A DNA stretch of 64,000 nucleotides, from assembly GCF_013753875.1 (NCBI RefSeq), contig NZ_SMDS01000022.1, positions 1 through 64,000 of the forward strand, in the 5' to 3' direction. The DNA is from Candidatus Pantoea persica. GTDB taxonomy: Bacteria > Pseudomonadota > Gammaproteobacteria > Enterobacterales > Enterobacteriaceae. Below are positions 11,100 to 19,477 of this stretch, in pieces. Position 1 is the stretch's first letter. Each line of letters starts with the position of its first letter. A program made the translations under genes and the position numbers. Below the pieces are notes generated by a model, which had not been told where the DNA came from, ran no database searches, and was given only the letters and a program-made list of their open reading frames with translations.

Positions 11100-12136
11100 G
11101 CGGTTTCTCTCACTTTGCCGACGCAGGAACGGCGCGCCAGCGCCACGCCAGCGCCCGTCAATGCGCCTAACTCGCCCCACATGATCATCATAAACAGACG
11201 ACGCGGGCTGTCGCGCGACACCGGCTCTTCCGGCGTACGCAGGTAACGGTAGGTCTGGAAAGTTCGGTTTAACGTCGGCCCTTTGCTCAGGGTAGCGAGC
11301 ATCGCCCTGTTTTGATCATAGCTGATATCGTAACTCGGCCCGGTCGCCTGCAGGGTCTCCAGCTGCGCGTGCAGCTGCGGTTCGCCCAGCAAAAAAAGAT
11401 CGCTGTCAGCAATCGGCTCGCGCGCGTCGCCCGACCGGTTCTCCTGAATGCCCTGCTGGCTGGGGACCTTCAGCGTCTGCTGCTGGCGCTGGAAAACCGC
11501 CGTCGCTACAGCTTCCTGACGGGCAACCTGCGCCTGCAGCTGCGCGCTGCGTGCCTGCCAGGCGCCCTGCAGTTCGGCGTTCAGGTGGCGCGCCGCCCGC
11601 TCGCTGGCAAAGGCGATATACTGGCGCAGCAGGTTATTGGCGTCGCCGGCGGTCTCCGCAATCAGCTTGACGCTGTCGCGCGTGTTGCGCGCTGCATCGG
11701 CAGGCAGAAACTGAATGCTGGCGACCATATCATCCAGCAGCGCCGCATCATTGTGCGCGTTACCGGAGCGGCGGCTTTTGTAATAGTCCGTCTGCTGCCA
11801 GAAGTCGCGGCGCGTATCCCAGGCACCCAGCTGCATGATAAATTCCTGGTAAACCTCGTCCATAATGGTCGGCGAAGGCGCCGCGAGGTTGAGCGTGTTG
11901 TTACGCACGTCGAGGTTATTCAGAAACTGCTCCTGCACGTAGTAGGCGCCGAGCATGTTGACCGTTGGACGAGCGGTGATGGCCGTGGTGCTCCACGCCT
12001 GTTTCATCAGCAGCGAAGCGAGCCAGGCAACCAGCGCAAAAAGCAGCGCAAAACCGATTATCCAGCGCTTGCCGCGCCACAGGGCACAGCCCAGGCCGCG
12101 AATGTCCAGTTCGTTTTCTACAACCTCAGAGGTCAT
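11096..12136 (-). CDS. wzzE: ECA polysaccharide chain length modulator
   Basis: A polysaccharide co-polymerase of the Wzz family that sets ECA chain length by acting on WzyE. The 346-residue product has an N-terminal membrane segment (about residues 25-47), a long helical periplasmic domain with several Gln-rich stretches, and a C-terminal membrane segment near residues 310-335. The N-terminal cytoplasmic tail holds the family's ENELDIRGL stretch. It lies 16 bp after wecA and overlaps wecB. Intact. Confidence 0.93.
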   Translation of the reverse strand: MTSEVVENELDIRGLGCALWRGKRWIIGFALLFALVAWLASLLMKQAWSTTAITARPTVNMLGAYYVQEQFLNNLDVRNNTLNLAAPSPTIMDEVYQEFIMQLGAWDTRRDFWQQTDYYKSRRSGNAHNDAALLDDMVASIQFLPADAARNTRDSVKLIAETAGDANNLLRQYIAFASERAARHLNAELQGAWQARSAQLQAQVARQEAVATAVFQRQQQTLKVPSQQGIQENRSGDAREPIADSDLFLLGEPQLHAQLETLQATGPSYDISYDQNRAMLATLSKGPTLNRTFQTYRYLRTPEEPVSRDSPRRLFMMIMWGELGALTGAGVALARRSCVGKVRETA

Positions 12137-12152
12137 AACAAGGCGATCCTTA

Positions 12153-13253
12153 TCAGGGTAATTTTTTCTTTGCGCCGCTGTTAGCGTTCAGACGACGCTT
12201 TATACGACGAATCAGGCGCGCCACGCGCCAGGCGTGTTTCAGGCAATAGCCGTAGAACATAAACGCCACCAGGAACAACACCAGCATCACCCATTCGGAG
12301 ATAAAGGCGAGGTATTCGCCGAGCACGCCGATGCCCGCCAGAATAGCGGCCGCCACGGTGATCAGTACGAACGCCCGCCGCGAGGTAAACCCGGCGCGCA
12401 TAATCAGGTGGTGAATATGCTGGCGATCGGCGGAAAAGGGGCTCATGCCTTTGCGCAGGCGGCGGTACATAATCGCCACCATATCCATCAGCGGAATGGC
12501 AATCAGCCAGAGCGCGGTCACTGGCGTAATGGGATGGCTCAGCCCCTGCGTGGTCTCCAGCAGGATCCAGATAATGGTGAAGCCAATCATGGTGCTGCCG
12601 GCGTCGCCCATAAAGACTTTATAACGGCGACCGAGAAAACCGATATTCAACAGGATATAAGGCAGCGTGGCGGCGATCATGGCGAAGCACCACATGGCGA
12701 GGCTGAACTGCCCGTCGAAGCAGAGAATAATGCCCATCGCCGCAAAGGTCACGGACGAGAGGCCGCCCAGCAGACCGTCGATGCCGTCCACCATATTGAA
12801 GGCGTTAATCGCGGCCCAGACGGCGAACAGCGTCAGCACATAGCCAAAGGGCCCGACCACCAGCTCTACCGGACCAATAATGAAACCCAAGCTGAGCAGA
12901 TAGAGCTTGGCGCCCACCATCATCGCCACCGCGACGGCGGCCTGCACCACGGCGCGGATTTTCACGCTGATATCGAAGCGATCGTCCAGCGCGCCGACCA
13001 GCACCAGCAAACCGGCGCAGCTGAGGTAGAGCATGGCGTGCGGCAGATAAAATTTGGTGATCAGAAAGGTAAAGCAGATACCGGCATAAACGGAGATCCC
13101 GCCGACCAGCGGAATGGCGCCATGATGGCGTTTACGAGAGTTGGGCGTATCAACTAGACCAATTTTTTTAGCTGCTTTGCGCGCGAAAAAGAGGAAAACC
13201 AAAGAAAACAGGAAAGTAAGGCCCAGCTCAGTACTCATAGTGAGTAAATTCAC
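12153..13253 (-). CDS. wecA: UDP-GlcNAc:undecaprenyl-phosphate GlcNAc-1-phosphate transferase
   Basis: Makes GlcNAc-PP-undecaprenol, the first committed step of ECA and, in strains with Wzy-type O-antigen, of that too. The 366-residue product has eleven likely membrane segments. It carries the catalytic aspartates ALDDRFD near residue 90, NMVDGIDGLLGG near 155, the KVFMGDAGST loop, and the HIHH motif near 278. The start is GTG, as in E. coli. It is the first gene of the ECA operon, 265 bp downstream of rho. Intact. Confidence 0.96.
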   Translation of the reverse strand: MNLLTMSTELGLTFLFSLVFLFFARKAAKKIGLVDTPNSRKRHHGAIPLVGGISVYAGICFTFLITKFYLPHAMLYLSCAGLLVLVGALDDRFDISVKIRAVVQAAVAVAMMVGAKLYLLSLGFIIGPVELVVGPFGYVLTLFAVWAAINAFNMVDGIDGLLGGLSSVTFAAMGIILCFDGQFSLAMWCFAMIAATLPYILLNIGFLGRRYKVFMGDAGSTMIGFTIIWILLETTQGLSHPITPVTALWLIAIPLMDMVAIMYRRLRKGMSPFSADRQHIHHLIMRAGFTSRRAFVLITVAAAILAGIGVLGEYLAFISEWVMLVLFLVAFMFYGYCLKHAWRVARLIRRIKRRLNANSGAKKKLP

Positions 13254-13420
13254 GGTAAACGCTCTCAGCTAAAATCAGGGACAGGATAAACAATCAGCGT
13301 GTTTGTGCTTTTCATCCCGAGTCCGAATTCTGCTTATGACGACGCACGACAGGAGATATTTTGCGCGCCGACGCCACAGTCATTATAAATGCTCCTGCCA
13401 GCGGTAATCCTAATGCGCAC

Positions 13421-13451
13421 AAATAAAAAACGCCACGTTAAGACGTGGCGT
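13421..13451 (-). terminator. intrinsic terminator of rho
   Basis: On the minus strand an 8-bp stem (ACGCCACG with CGTGGCGT) and a 6-nt loop are followed directly by TTTTTT. It lies 68 bp past the rho stop and separates rho from the wecA operon, whose promoter must lie between here and 13253. Confidence 0.85.
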
Positions 13452-13518
13452 TAGTGCGATGTCCTGCCTATTCAGGATAAAAAAGTTCGTTTAGCCGCCT
13501 CGATTAGTCTGGACAAGA

Positions 13519-14778
13519 TTACGAACGCTTCATCATGTCGAAGAATTCATCGTTGGTTTTGGTCATCGCCAGCTTGTTGATAAGGAATTCCATCGCGTCG
13601 ATTTCACCCATCGGGTGAATAATTTTGCGCAGGATCCACATCTTTTGCAGCTCTTCCTGAGAGGTGAGCAGCTCTTCTTTACGGGTACCGGAGCGGTTGT
13701 AGTCTATCGCCGGGAAGACGCGTTTTTCCGCGATTTTACGTGCGAGATGTAGCTCCATGTTACCGGTGCCTTTAAACTCTTCGTAAATCACTTCATCCAT
13801 CTTCGAACCAGTATCAACCAGCGCAGTGGCGATGATGGTCAGGCTGCCGCCCTCTTCCACGTTACGCGCAGCGCCGAAGAAGCGTTTCGGACGGTGCAGG
13901 GCGTTGGCGTCCACACCACCGGTCAGCACTTTGCCGGAAGCCGGCACGACGGTGTTGTAGGCGCGTGCCAGACGGGTAATGGAGTCCAGAAGGATAATAA
14001 CGTCTTTCTTGTGCTCGACCAGACGCTTCGCCTTCTCGATCACCATCTCGGCGACCTGAACGTGGCGTGAAGCTGGCTCGTCGAAGGTTGAGGCGATGAC
14101 TTCGCCCTTGACCAGACGCTGCATCTCGGTCACTTCTTCCGGACGCTCGTCGATCAGCAGCACGATCAGCACACAGTCTGGATGGTTGTAGGCGATGCTC
14201 TGCGCGATGTTCTGCAGCAGCATAGTTTTACCCGCTTTCGGCGGCGCGACGATCAGACCACGCTGGCCGCGGCCGATCGGCGAAGCCAGATCCAGCACAC
14301 GTGCGGTAAGGTCTTCGGTCGACCCGTTGCCGCGCTCCATGCGCAGACGGCTGTTGGCGTGCAGCGGCGTCAGGTTTTCAAACAGGATCTTGCTACGGGC
14401 GTTTTCCGGCTTATCGTAGTTGACCTCGTTGACCTTCAGCAGCGCGAAGTAGCGCTCACCCTCTTTCGGCGGACGGATCTTGCCGGAGATGGTGTCACCA
14501 GTGCGAAGGTTGAAGCGGCGAATTTGGCTGGGAGAAACGTAGATGTCGTCAGGACCGGCAAGGTAGGAGCTGTCTGCGGAGCGGAGGAAACCAAATCCAT
14601 CCTGCAGTATCTCCAGCACACCATCACCGAAGATGTCCTCGCCGCTTTTTGCGTGCTGTTTGAGGATGGCGAAAATAATGTCCTGTTTGCGCATGCGCGC
14701 CAGGTTTTCCAGCCCCATATTTTCGCCGAGGGTAATCAGCTCTGAAACTAGCGTATTCTTTAATTCGGTAAGATTCAT
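13519..14778 (-). CDS. rho: transcription termination factor Rho
   Basis: A hexameric RNA-dependent ATPase that releases transcripts. The 419 residues match E. coli Rho in length and nearly in sequence. The N-terminal OSB-fold RNA-binding domain holds DGFGFLRS (RNP1-like, around residue 60). The Walker A motif is [11 protein letters not shown] near residue 180, the Walker B region [15 protein letters not shown] near 263, and [11 protein letters not shown] lies near 210. A long leader precedes it, as in E. coli where Rho autoregulates. Intact, as expected of an essential gene. Confidence 0.98.
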   Translation of the reverse strand: MNLTELKNTLVSELITLGENMGLENLARMRKQDIIFAILKQHAKSGEDIFGDGVLEILQDGFGFLRSADSSYLAGPDDIYVSPSQIRRFNLRTGDTISGKIRPPKEGERYFALLKVNEVNYDKPENARSKILFENLTPLHANSRLRMERGNGSTEDLTARVLDLASPIGRGQRGLIVAPPKAGKTMLLQNIAQSIAYNHPDCVLIVLLIDERPEEVTEMQRLVKGEVIASTFDEPASRHVQVAEMVIEKAKRLVEHKKDVIILLDSITRLARAYNTVVPASGKVLTGGVDANALHRPKRFFGAARNVEEGGSLTIIATALVDTGSKMDEVIYEEFKGTGNMELHLARKIAEKRVFPAIDYNRSGTRKEELLTSQEELQKMWILRKIIHPMGEIDAMEFLINKLAMTKTNDEFFDMMKRS

Positions 14779-15125
14779 AGTGATGGATTCTTAAACTCGG
14801 GGTAATTCTCGAAATGTTGGTCGTGAATGATATGGCTTAATATTCCATGCCTGTTAATAGCGCTTTCAACTCTTCTCGACGATCATCGTCAGGGACGGCG
14901 ACTGGAAGCGAGAGACGGTTGAAATGCGATGCCAAAACTGGTGCTAACCGTCAGAATCGCTAAACGCTGTATACGGAACGCGCTTCAGGATTTAACAAAG
15001 GAAATCTTTAGATGCAAACTACAAGGTAAGTGCGTAATGCAGTGAAGTGAAAGTAACTTAGCACGCTAAAATGCGAACGTCCAGCAGTGGAAGAAAATTC
15101 ACCACCGCCGAACGTTCGGTTCTGA
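14779..15125 (-). other. rho leader / trxA-rho intergenic region (347 bp)
   Basis: No full gene. On the minus strand it should hold the rho promoter and a long untranslated leader. A small open frame is described separately. A short palindrome CCGAACGTTCGG lies just downstream of the trxA stop (about 15107-15119) but lacks a T-run, so I do not call it a terminator. Confidence 0.5.
14837..14935 (-). CDS. possible 32-residue leader peptide upstream of rho
   Basis: A short frame starting at TTG codes for a 32-residue peptide ending EELKALLTGMEY and closing with TAA 58 bp before rho. E. coli has an annotated rho leader peptide (rhoL, 33 residues) at this place, but I see no sequence likeness to it. 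The acidic stretch PDDDRREE and the regular codons look protein-like. There is no strong ribosome-binding site and the start is not ATG, so this may be chance or a worn remnant. Confidence 0.25.
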   Translation of the reverse strand: MASHFNRLSLPVAVPDDDRREELKALLTGMEY

Positions 15126-15458
15126 TCACGCCAGATTGGCGTTGAGAAACTCTTTCAGCTGGCTTTTAGACAGCGCGCCAACTTTGGTGGCGGCCACTTC
15201 ACCGTTTTTAAACAGCAGCAGCGTCGGAATGCCGCGAATGCCGTACTTTGGCGCGGTGCCCGGGTTATCGTCAATGTTCAGCTTGGCGATGGTGAGTTTA
15301 CCGTCGTACTCTTCGGCAACCTCGTCGAGAATCGGGGCGATCATTTTGCAAGGACCACACCATTCAGCCCAGAAATCAACCAGCGTGACACCTTCTGCTT
15401 TCAGAACGTCTGCATCGAAACTGTCATCGGTGAGGTGAACGATTTTATTGCTGCTCAT
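15126..15458 (-). CDS. trxA: thioredoxin 1
   Basis: A small cytoplasmic protein disulphide reductase that donates electrons to ribonucleotide reductase, PAPS reductase and methionine sulphoxide reductase. The 110-residue product carries the active site WCGPC (Cys34, Cys37) after VDFWAE, the cis-proline loop [11 protein letters not shown], and the end EFLNANLA. It is divergent from rhlB (123 bp apart) and upstream of rho, as in E. coli. Intact. Confidence 0.98.
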   Translation of the reverse strand: MSSNKIVHLTDDSFDADVLKAEGVTLVDFWAEWCGPCKMIAPILDEVAEEYDGKLTIAKLNIDDNPGTAPKYGIRGIPTLLLFKNGEVAATKVGALSKSQLKEFLNANLA

Positions 15459-15580
15459 ATTATTTATTACTCCACAAGATTATGCCTGGCGAATCGGCGT
15501 AAAGTTTACCTACGAAGGTTGACTTTATTTCATCGGATAAGCTTTCGTAAAGCGATAGTAAGCTAATATTCTACAATACT

Positions 15581-16039
15581 ATGAGCAAAACACACTTAAC
15601 TGAACAGAAGTTTTCCGACTTCGCCCTGCACCCTCAGATCATTGAAGACCTTGATAAAAAAGGCTTTCATAACTGCACGCCTATTCAGGCATTGGCGTTG
15701 CCTTTCACGCTATCTGGACGTGATGTCGCAGGTCAGGCGCAAACCGGTACCGGCAAAACGATGGCGTTTCTGAGGTCAACGCTTCATCATCTTCTTTCTC
15801 ACCCGGCGCAGGAAGACCGCCAGATCAATCAGCCGCGCGCGCTGATCATAGCGCCAACGCGAGAGCTGGCCGTGCAGATCCACGCCGATGCCGAACCACT
15901 GGCGCAGGCGACAGGTCTAAAGCTGGGTCTGGCTAGCGCCTGGGTACTTAACTGGGATGTCGTGCCACTAAAAGGTATCACGACAAATTCGCCATCAATA
16001 CCACCCCATCATCAAACGCACGAGGTAAATAAACCATGA
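15581..16039 (+). pseudogene. rhlB: RhlB DEAD-box RNA helicase, truncated to its first ~117 residues
   Basis: RhlB (about 420 residues in E. coli) is the helicase of the RNase E degradosome. Here the start and first ~117 residues are faithful: the Q-motif [13 protein letters not shown], Walker A AQTGTGKT and motif Ib PTRELAVQI are all present. After TGLKLGLA (about 15935) the match stops. The frame runs on for some 34 unrelated residues and ends TGA at 16039, inside the start of a LysE-type gene. The DEAD box, motifs III-VI and the RNase E-binding tail are gone, so it cannot unwind RNA. The cut marks one edge of a rearranged region. Confidence 0.93.
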
Positions 16040-16666
16040 ACCTTGACCTTTGGTTAGTTTTTTTTAGGGGGTGCCTTGCTCAGTGCCGTATTACCCGGCG
16101 CTGGCGCTATCCTCACCCTTAACCATGCCTTCCAGCGGGGATGGCACAAGACGCTACCGCTTATTGCCGGTCAGGCCTCGGCATTAGCCTTGATGGTGCC
16201 CATTGTGGCACTGAGCACGGAAGCGTTACGCGCTTCAGCGGCCTCCTGGCTGTTGCTGAAAGGCATCAGCGTACTCTGGCTACTGTTTGCCGCCTACCGA
16301 ACCTGGCGCGCACCAGTCATCATGGATGCTTACGATGTCGTGACATTGACCCGCTGTGCGCAACGGTTCTGATGGGGTTTTCTGACCGACATCACCAATG
16401 CCAAAGCGCTCGCCTTCCTACTTGCCACACTACCGGTCTTTCTTAATCCGTCCCAATCGTTAGGGCCACAAATTACCCTTATGACTCTGACGATGGTAAT
16501 GGTCGATGCGCCGATGATGACGCTTTACGCGCTCATTGCCGCCCGCTTGCGGCCTTATTTTCAATCGCCAGAAACCCGTCAACAACAAAACCGCCTGTTT
16601 GCCGGTTTCCTGGTGTTCATTGCGGTCAGTCTTTGTTTTGTTGAACACCCGACCTTAATTCAGTAA
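16036..16666 (+). pseudogene. LysE/RhtB-family amino acid exporter, frameshifted
   Basis: Hydrophobic segments in different frames together make most of a ~205-residue LysE-superfamily exporter. These are an N-terminal [10 protein letters not shown] broken by a stop in a T-rich run, then LPGAGAILTLNHAFQRGW and the typical GFLTDITNAKALAFLLATLP segment after a second frame change near 16365, with the end at TAA 16666. The start has a GAGGT ribosome-binding site at 16022. Likely a dead amino acid or homoserine-lactone-type exporter. Which family member it was cannot be told. Confidence 0.75.
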
Positions 16667-16682
16667 AAGAGGGGAAATCACG

Positions 16683-16862
16683 ATGTGGATATTAATTTTA
16701 GCGCTCTACGCCAGTCCTTATGCCGGTAATGCTTTTTCCACGCTGCATACACAGGAGTTTGATACGGCAACCGCCTGTCAACAGGCCGCCAAACAGTTCG
16801 CAGAAAAATTTGAAACCTTCAAAGATATCGACGCCAAAGCGATTTGTGTGAAGAAGTCATAG
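16683..16862 (+). CDS. small protein of unknown function (59 residues)
   Basis: Starts ATG 16 bp after the exporter pseudogene and ends TAG. The N-terminus MWILILALYASPYAGNAFST is hydrophobic, like a short signal or anchor. The rest is polar, with two cysteines (residues 32 and 55) that could pair. I do not recognise it. Small proteins of this build occur in prophages, and it precedes the gemA-mor pair, so a phage origin is possible. Confidence 0.5.
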   Translation: MWILILALYASPYAGNAFSTLHTQEFDTATACQQAAKQFAEKFETFKDIDAKAICVKKS

Positions 16863-16889
16863 CGGAAAAACCGCGCTTGATGCATTCAA

Positions 16890-16918
16890 TTGAATAATAA
16901 CGATATTCATTTTATAAT
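16890..16918 (+). promoter_or_regulatory. near-consensus sigma-70 promoter before gemA-mor
   Basis: TTGAAT (16890-16895) and a perfect TATAAT (16913-16918) are separated by 17 bp, within an AT-rich stretch. It lies 82 bp before the gemA start. In phage Mu the middle regulator Mor is made from the early transcript, so a strong promoter here would fit an early promoter kept or gained by this fragment. Confidence 0.6.
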
Positions 16919-16999
16919 GCTTCAAAACTCGAAGGATTATTTTTTTATTAATGGCATAAGGAATCCTGACCCCGACCACGACGATAAAGGACGCCTCCG

Positions 17000-17422
17000 A
17001 TGACCCGACAAAAGTACCTGCAGTTAATCCATATTGCCGCCCAGCACCTCAAACTGGACGACACGACTTACCGCCAGATGCTGCACAGGCTAACGGGGAA
17101 AACATCAGCAAAAGCCCTGAATATCGGTCAGCTGGCGCAAGTGTTAAACGCCCTAAAGACACAAGGCTTTCGTATCCAACCGACTCAACCCATGACGAAA
17201 AAGCAGACCGACCGTCCGCAAATCCAGAAAATGCAGGCCCTGTGGCAGGCAATGGCCCAGGAGGGCATTGTCCAGGATGCGTTAGCAAAAGCCCTGGCCC
17301 ACTTTGTTAAACGGGAAACCGGCTGTGATTCGCCTTACTGGCTAGATAGCCAGCAGGCCAGCCAGGTTATCGAGAAACTCAAGCAGTGGCAAAAACGCGT
17401 GGTGAGGGCAACCTCATGCTAG
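17000..17422 (+). CDS. gemA: Mu-like phage GemA regulatory protein
   Basis: The 140-residue product matches the phage Mu gp16/GemA (DUF1018) build. It has an N-terminal helical segment with YLQLIHIAAQHLKLDD and YRQMLHRLTGKTSAKAL, and a C-terminal part with MQALWQAMAQEGIVQDALAKAL, VKRETG and WLDSQQASQVIEKLKQW. In Mu, GemA alters host gene expression and gyrase-linked functions in the early/middle phase. It overlaps mor by 7 bp (ATGCTAG), the same gemA-mor order as in Mu-like phages. Intact, in a region where most neighbours are broken. Confidence 0.85.
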   Translation: MTRQKYLQLIHIAAQHLKLDDTTYRQMLHRLTGKTSAKALNIGQLAQVLNALKTQGFRIQPTQPMTKKQTDRPQIQKMQALWQAMAQEGIVQDALAKALAHFVKRETGCDSPYWLDSQQASQVIEKLKQWQKRVVRATSC

Positions 17423-17784
17423 AAAATACCTTTCGCAATAAAGGGCCGGAGTTACTGGTTGAGCTGGCCGAACACACGGCGCAGACCGTCAGACAGATTA
17501 TCGATGTTGACCCCGCTGTTGCCAGTCAGATAGGCGATGCCGTCGCCAGCCAAATGATGCGGGCCTGGGGCGGGCAGAATGTTTACTTCCCGATGGGGTT
17601 GATGTGGCAAATTAATCAGCGTGACCGGGAGATATTTGCCGATTTTAATGGGCATAACCATCGCGCCCTGGCACGCAAGTACGAAGTCTCACTACAGTGG
17701 ATTTATTCCGTGATCAAACGGGTTAAAAAAGAAGAACTGGCCCGCATCCAGGGTAGTCTGTTTGAAGATAATCAGGCGAGATGA
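17416..17784 (+). CDS. mor: Mor-family transcription activator (Mu-like phage)
   Basis: A 122-residue Mor/C-family activator; Mu Mor has 129 residues. The N-terminal dimerisation helices are followed by GGQNVYFPMGLMWQINQRDR, the family's central strand-turn, then a C-terminal helix-turn-helix in NHRALARKYEVSLQWIYSVIKRVKK. Mor turns on the middle promoter of Mu-like phages. The ATG at 17416 is preferred to an earlier in-frame ATG (17386) because it forms the usual short overlap with gemA and fits the family start. No Mu middle or late gene follows, so its original target is absent here. Confidence 0.85.
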   Translation: MLENTFRNKGPELLVELAEHTAQTVRQIIDVDPAVASQIGDAVASQMMRAWGGQNVYFPMGLMWQINQRDREIFADFNGHNHRALARKYEVSLQWIYSVIKRVKKEELARIQGSLFEDNQAR

Positions 17785-17865
17785 CGATTTAAACACACTG
17801 TCAATACGTCAGCGTTTTTTTGTTACAATTATCATTGCGATAGTGCTTACGAAAAGGCGATAAGT

Positions 17866-18498
17866 ATGCTTGATTCAACCCTGCTCGATTTACCCTGGGC
17901 AACACTCGTAACGCTGGCCTCTGGCTACATGAGCTACTTTATTGCCAATGTTGGTCTGAAAGAGCACCATAAACCCATTGATATTCTCTTCTCCACACTG
18001 ATTTTTAGCCTGTTGCCGACAGCAATATACCACGTGACACTCTGGTGTGGCGTCAATGCTTACGCAGCAGCGCTGCCGACCGTATTGTTAGCATTTACCC
18101 TGGGTGCATTGTGGCGTAAACGGTTGTACGCGTTTTTCCGGCAGCATAATATCTCGTGGTCTGACAGTACCCACTCTGCCTGGCAGCAAATGTTTGGTCT
18201 GACGGATTATCGGGCGACCGAATTACTTGTGGTACTGAAGGATGGCTCGGGCTTGCTATCACGATTGCCGGGGCGCTTCGAGGAACTTCCAAATGGGCCT
18301 TTTACACTGGGTAATAACGGCGATGTCATTCTCTATGTCACGCATAGCAGTCCGGCAAATAGCGATGAGTGGCTAGAGTATGGGGATGTTATTCATCAGG
18401 ACTACGGCGCTCTTGCCACTTACATCCCTGCAGATCAAATTACCAGAATAGACATCAGGAGAAGAGAAGCAAAGCCATCATGCTCTTCTACCGACTGA
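17866..18498 (+). CDS. membrane protein of unknown function (210 residues)
   Basis: Three hydrophobic segments lie in the first ~85 residues (about 10-30, 40-60 and 66-85). A soluble domain follows with ATELLVVLKDGSGLLSRLPG and a C-terminal strand-rich part ending in a Cys/Ser-rich tail. The layout recalls small DUF6338-like membrane proteins, but I cannot confirm that. It lies 81 bp downstream of mor on the same strand and is likely cargo of the same phage-derived island. Intact reading frame. Confidence 0.6.
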   Translation: MLDSTLLDLPWATLVTLASGYMSYFIANVGLKEHHKPIDILFSTLIFSLLPTAIYHVTLWCGVNAYAAALPTVLLAFTLGALWRKRLYAFFRQHNISWSDSTHSAWQQMFGLTDYRATELLVVLKDGSGLLSRLPGRFEELPNGPFTLGNNGDVILYVTHSSPANSDEWLEYGDVIHQDYGALATYIPADQITRIDIRRREAKPSCSSTD

Positions 18499-18592
18499 AC
18501 CGGATACGACTTCAAGCAGCAAGATGATTTCAATAATCGATTAATTTGAGTGATGATTCCTGTTTCACTATGTGTAACTTAATCACCCTGAC

Positions 18593-18630
18593 TTGTCCCA
18601 GATAGATCCAGTTTGTCCCAGGTAGATCCA
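18593..18630. repeat. tandem pair of 18-bp direct repeats at the island edge
   Basis: TTGTCCCAGATAGATCCA (18593-18610) and TTGTCCCAGGTAGATCCA (18613-18630) differ at one base and are 2 bp apart. They sit between the unknown membrane protein and the broken 3' end of the pdeH pseudogene. Such pairs are found as transposase-binding sites at IS ends or as operator pairs. No transposase gene is next to them. Confidence 0.6.
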
Positions 18631-18667
18631 CATTTATCGCACGTTTCCCTTTTAAATATCTCACGTC

Positions 18668-19197
18668 CTATCACCGGAGCCGAAGTCGTCCAGCCACAGC
18701 GGTCCCAGCTCCGGCATCTGCGGATCATCTATCCCTGCGGCAGCGCGTGGTGCTTGGTGCTTGGTGCTTGGTGCTTGGTGCTTGGTGCTTGGTGAGTTCG
18801 AAACGCACCCACGGCAGCTGGGCGATAAGCTGACGAATCGGCGCGTACTGCTGAATCGCCATCAGCGTCGGACCATCGATATTGATCGACACCACCACCT
18901 GGTTCAGGCAAAAAAAGCGTGCCACTCCTTTAACAGGGTGGGCTGCTCATGGACAACATGCAGACGCTGTTCGATCCCCAGCGCTTCAAAATAGGACTCC
19001 GGCGATAATCGCTTCTCCGGCGTGGTCGCGTGCATTACCGCGGTCAGGATTTCAATTGCCAGCAACCGGCCCGATACCTGATATATCGGCTGGAAAGTGT
19101 AGAATCGTTGGCATTGCTGCCAGAAGAGACGCGCTTCCTGTCGTTGGTTGATGTCAGTTGAAGAAGGTAGCCGATGACTAATATTCTTCATCACCAT
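18668..19197 (-). pseudogene. pdeH: PdeH (YhjH) EAL-domain c-di-GMP phosphodiesterase, broken and 3'-truncated
   Basis: In E. coli PdeH is the main motility-linked c-di-GMP phosphodiesterase. The minus strand shows the start (19197), FWQQCQRFYTFQPIYQVSGR, then after a frame change near 18904 SINIDGPTLMAIQQYAPIR and LPWVRFEL. A 7-bp repeat array follows, then in another frame GPLWLDDFGSG, the EAL family's DDFG block. The match ends near 18668, so the last ~85 residues are missing. At least two frame changes plus the truncation make it inactive. It sits before kdgK as in E. coli, which supports the identity. Confidence 0.88.
18749..18794. repeat. heptanucleotide tandem repeat (GGTGCTT), 6.6 copies
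   Basis: Six full perfect copies of GGTGCTT (18749-18790) plus a partial seventh, inside the pdeH pseudogene. On the coding strand three units spell the seven-residue period TKHQAPS. Because 7 is not a multiple of 3, each gain or loss of a unit shifts the frame. Confidence 0.97.
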
Positions 19198-19477
19198 GGT
19201 GTTTTCCTAGTTGGTGGCGAGTGCCATGTGACAACTCAGCGGCAAGTATCGGCGGTTGCCGGGATAACGTTATCCAGTCTCTGGTCACATAAGACTCAAG
19301 AGTGTACCAATCAGGAAGAGGCGCAATCGTGTAAAAAAGCCTGGCTTTTTCCACTAAATCACCGCTAAGCAGAGCTTTTTTGACCTTAAGTGGAATAAAA
19401 ACACCGTTTTAAAAACCATTGGCGTCTGCCATACCAGACGCGAGACTGAAGCCTTATTTCACTACAGGCCAAATACC
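19198..19477. other. pdeH-kdgK divergent intergenic region (280 bp)
   Basis: No gene seen. It should hold the two divergent promoters. I find no clear -35/-10 pair or operator that I would defend. Confidence 0.4.

Noticed and set aside
12234..13157. Long open frame on the plus strand opposite wecA
   Set aside because: It is a His/Gln/Arg-rich shadow of wecA in a GC-rich genome, with no start signal or family likeness. The same applies to the long frames opposite wecE, wecB, dctA, pdeK, bcsA and metL.
15107..15119. Palindrome after trxA as an intrinsic terminator
   Set aside because: No T-run follows on the minus strand; left as an unexplained palindrome.
18749..18794. Heptamer array as a CRISPR or iteron array
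   Set aside because: Units are 7 bp with no spacers and lie in pseudogene coding sequence; no cas or rep genes nearby.
18613..18795. Plus-strand 60-residue frame spanning the paired repeats and the heptamer array
   Set aside because: Its C-terminal part is only the translated repeat (WCLVLGA), and the region is pdeH on the other strand.
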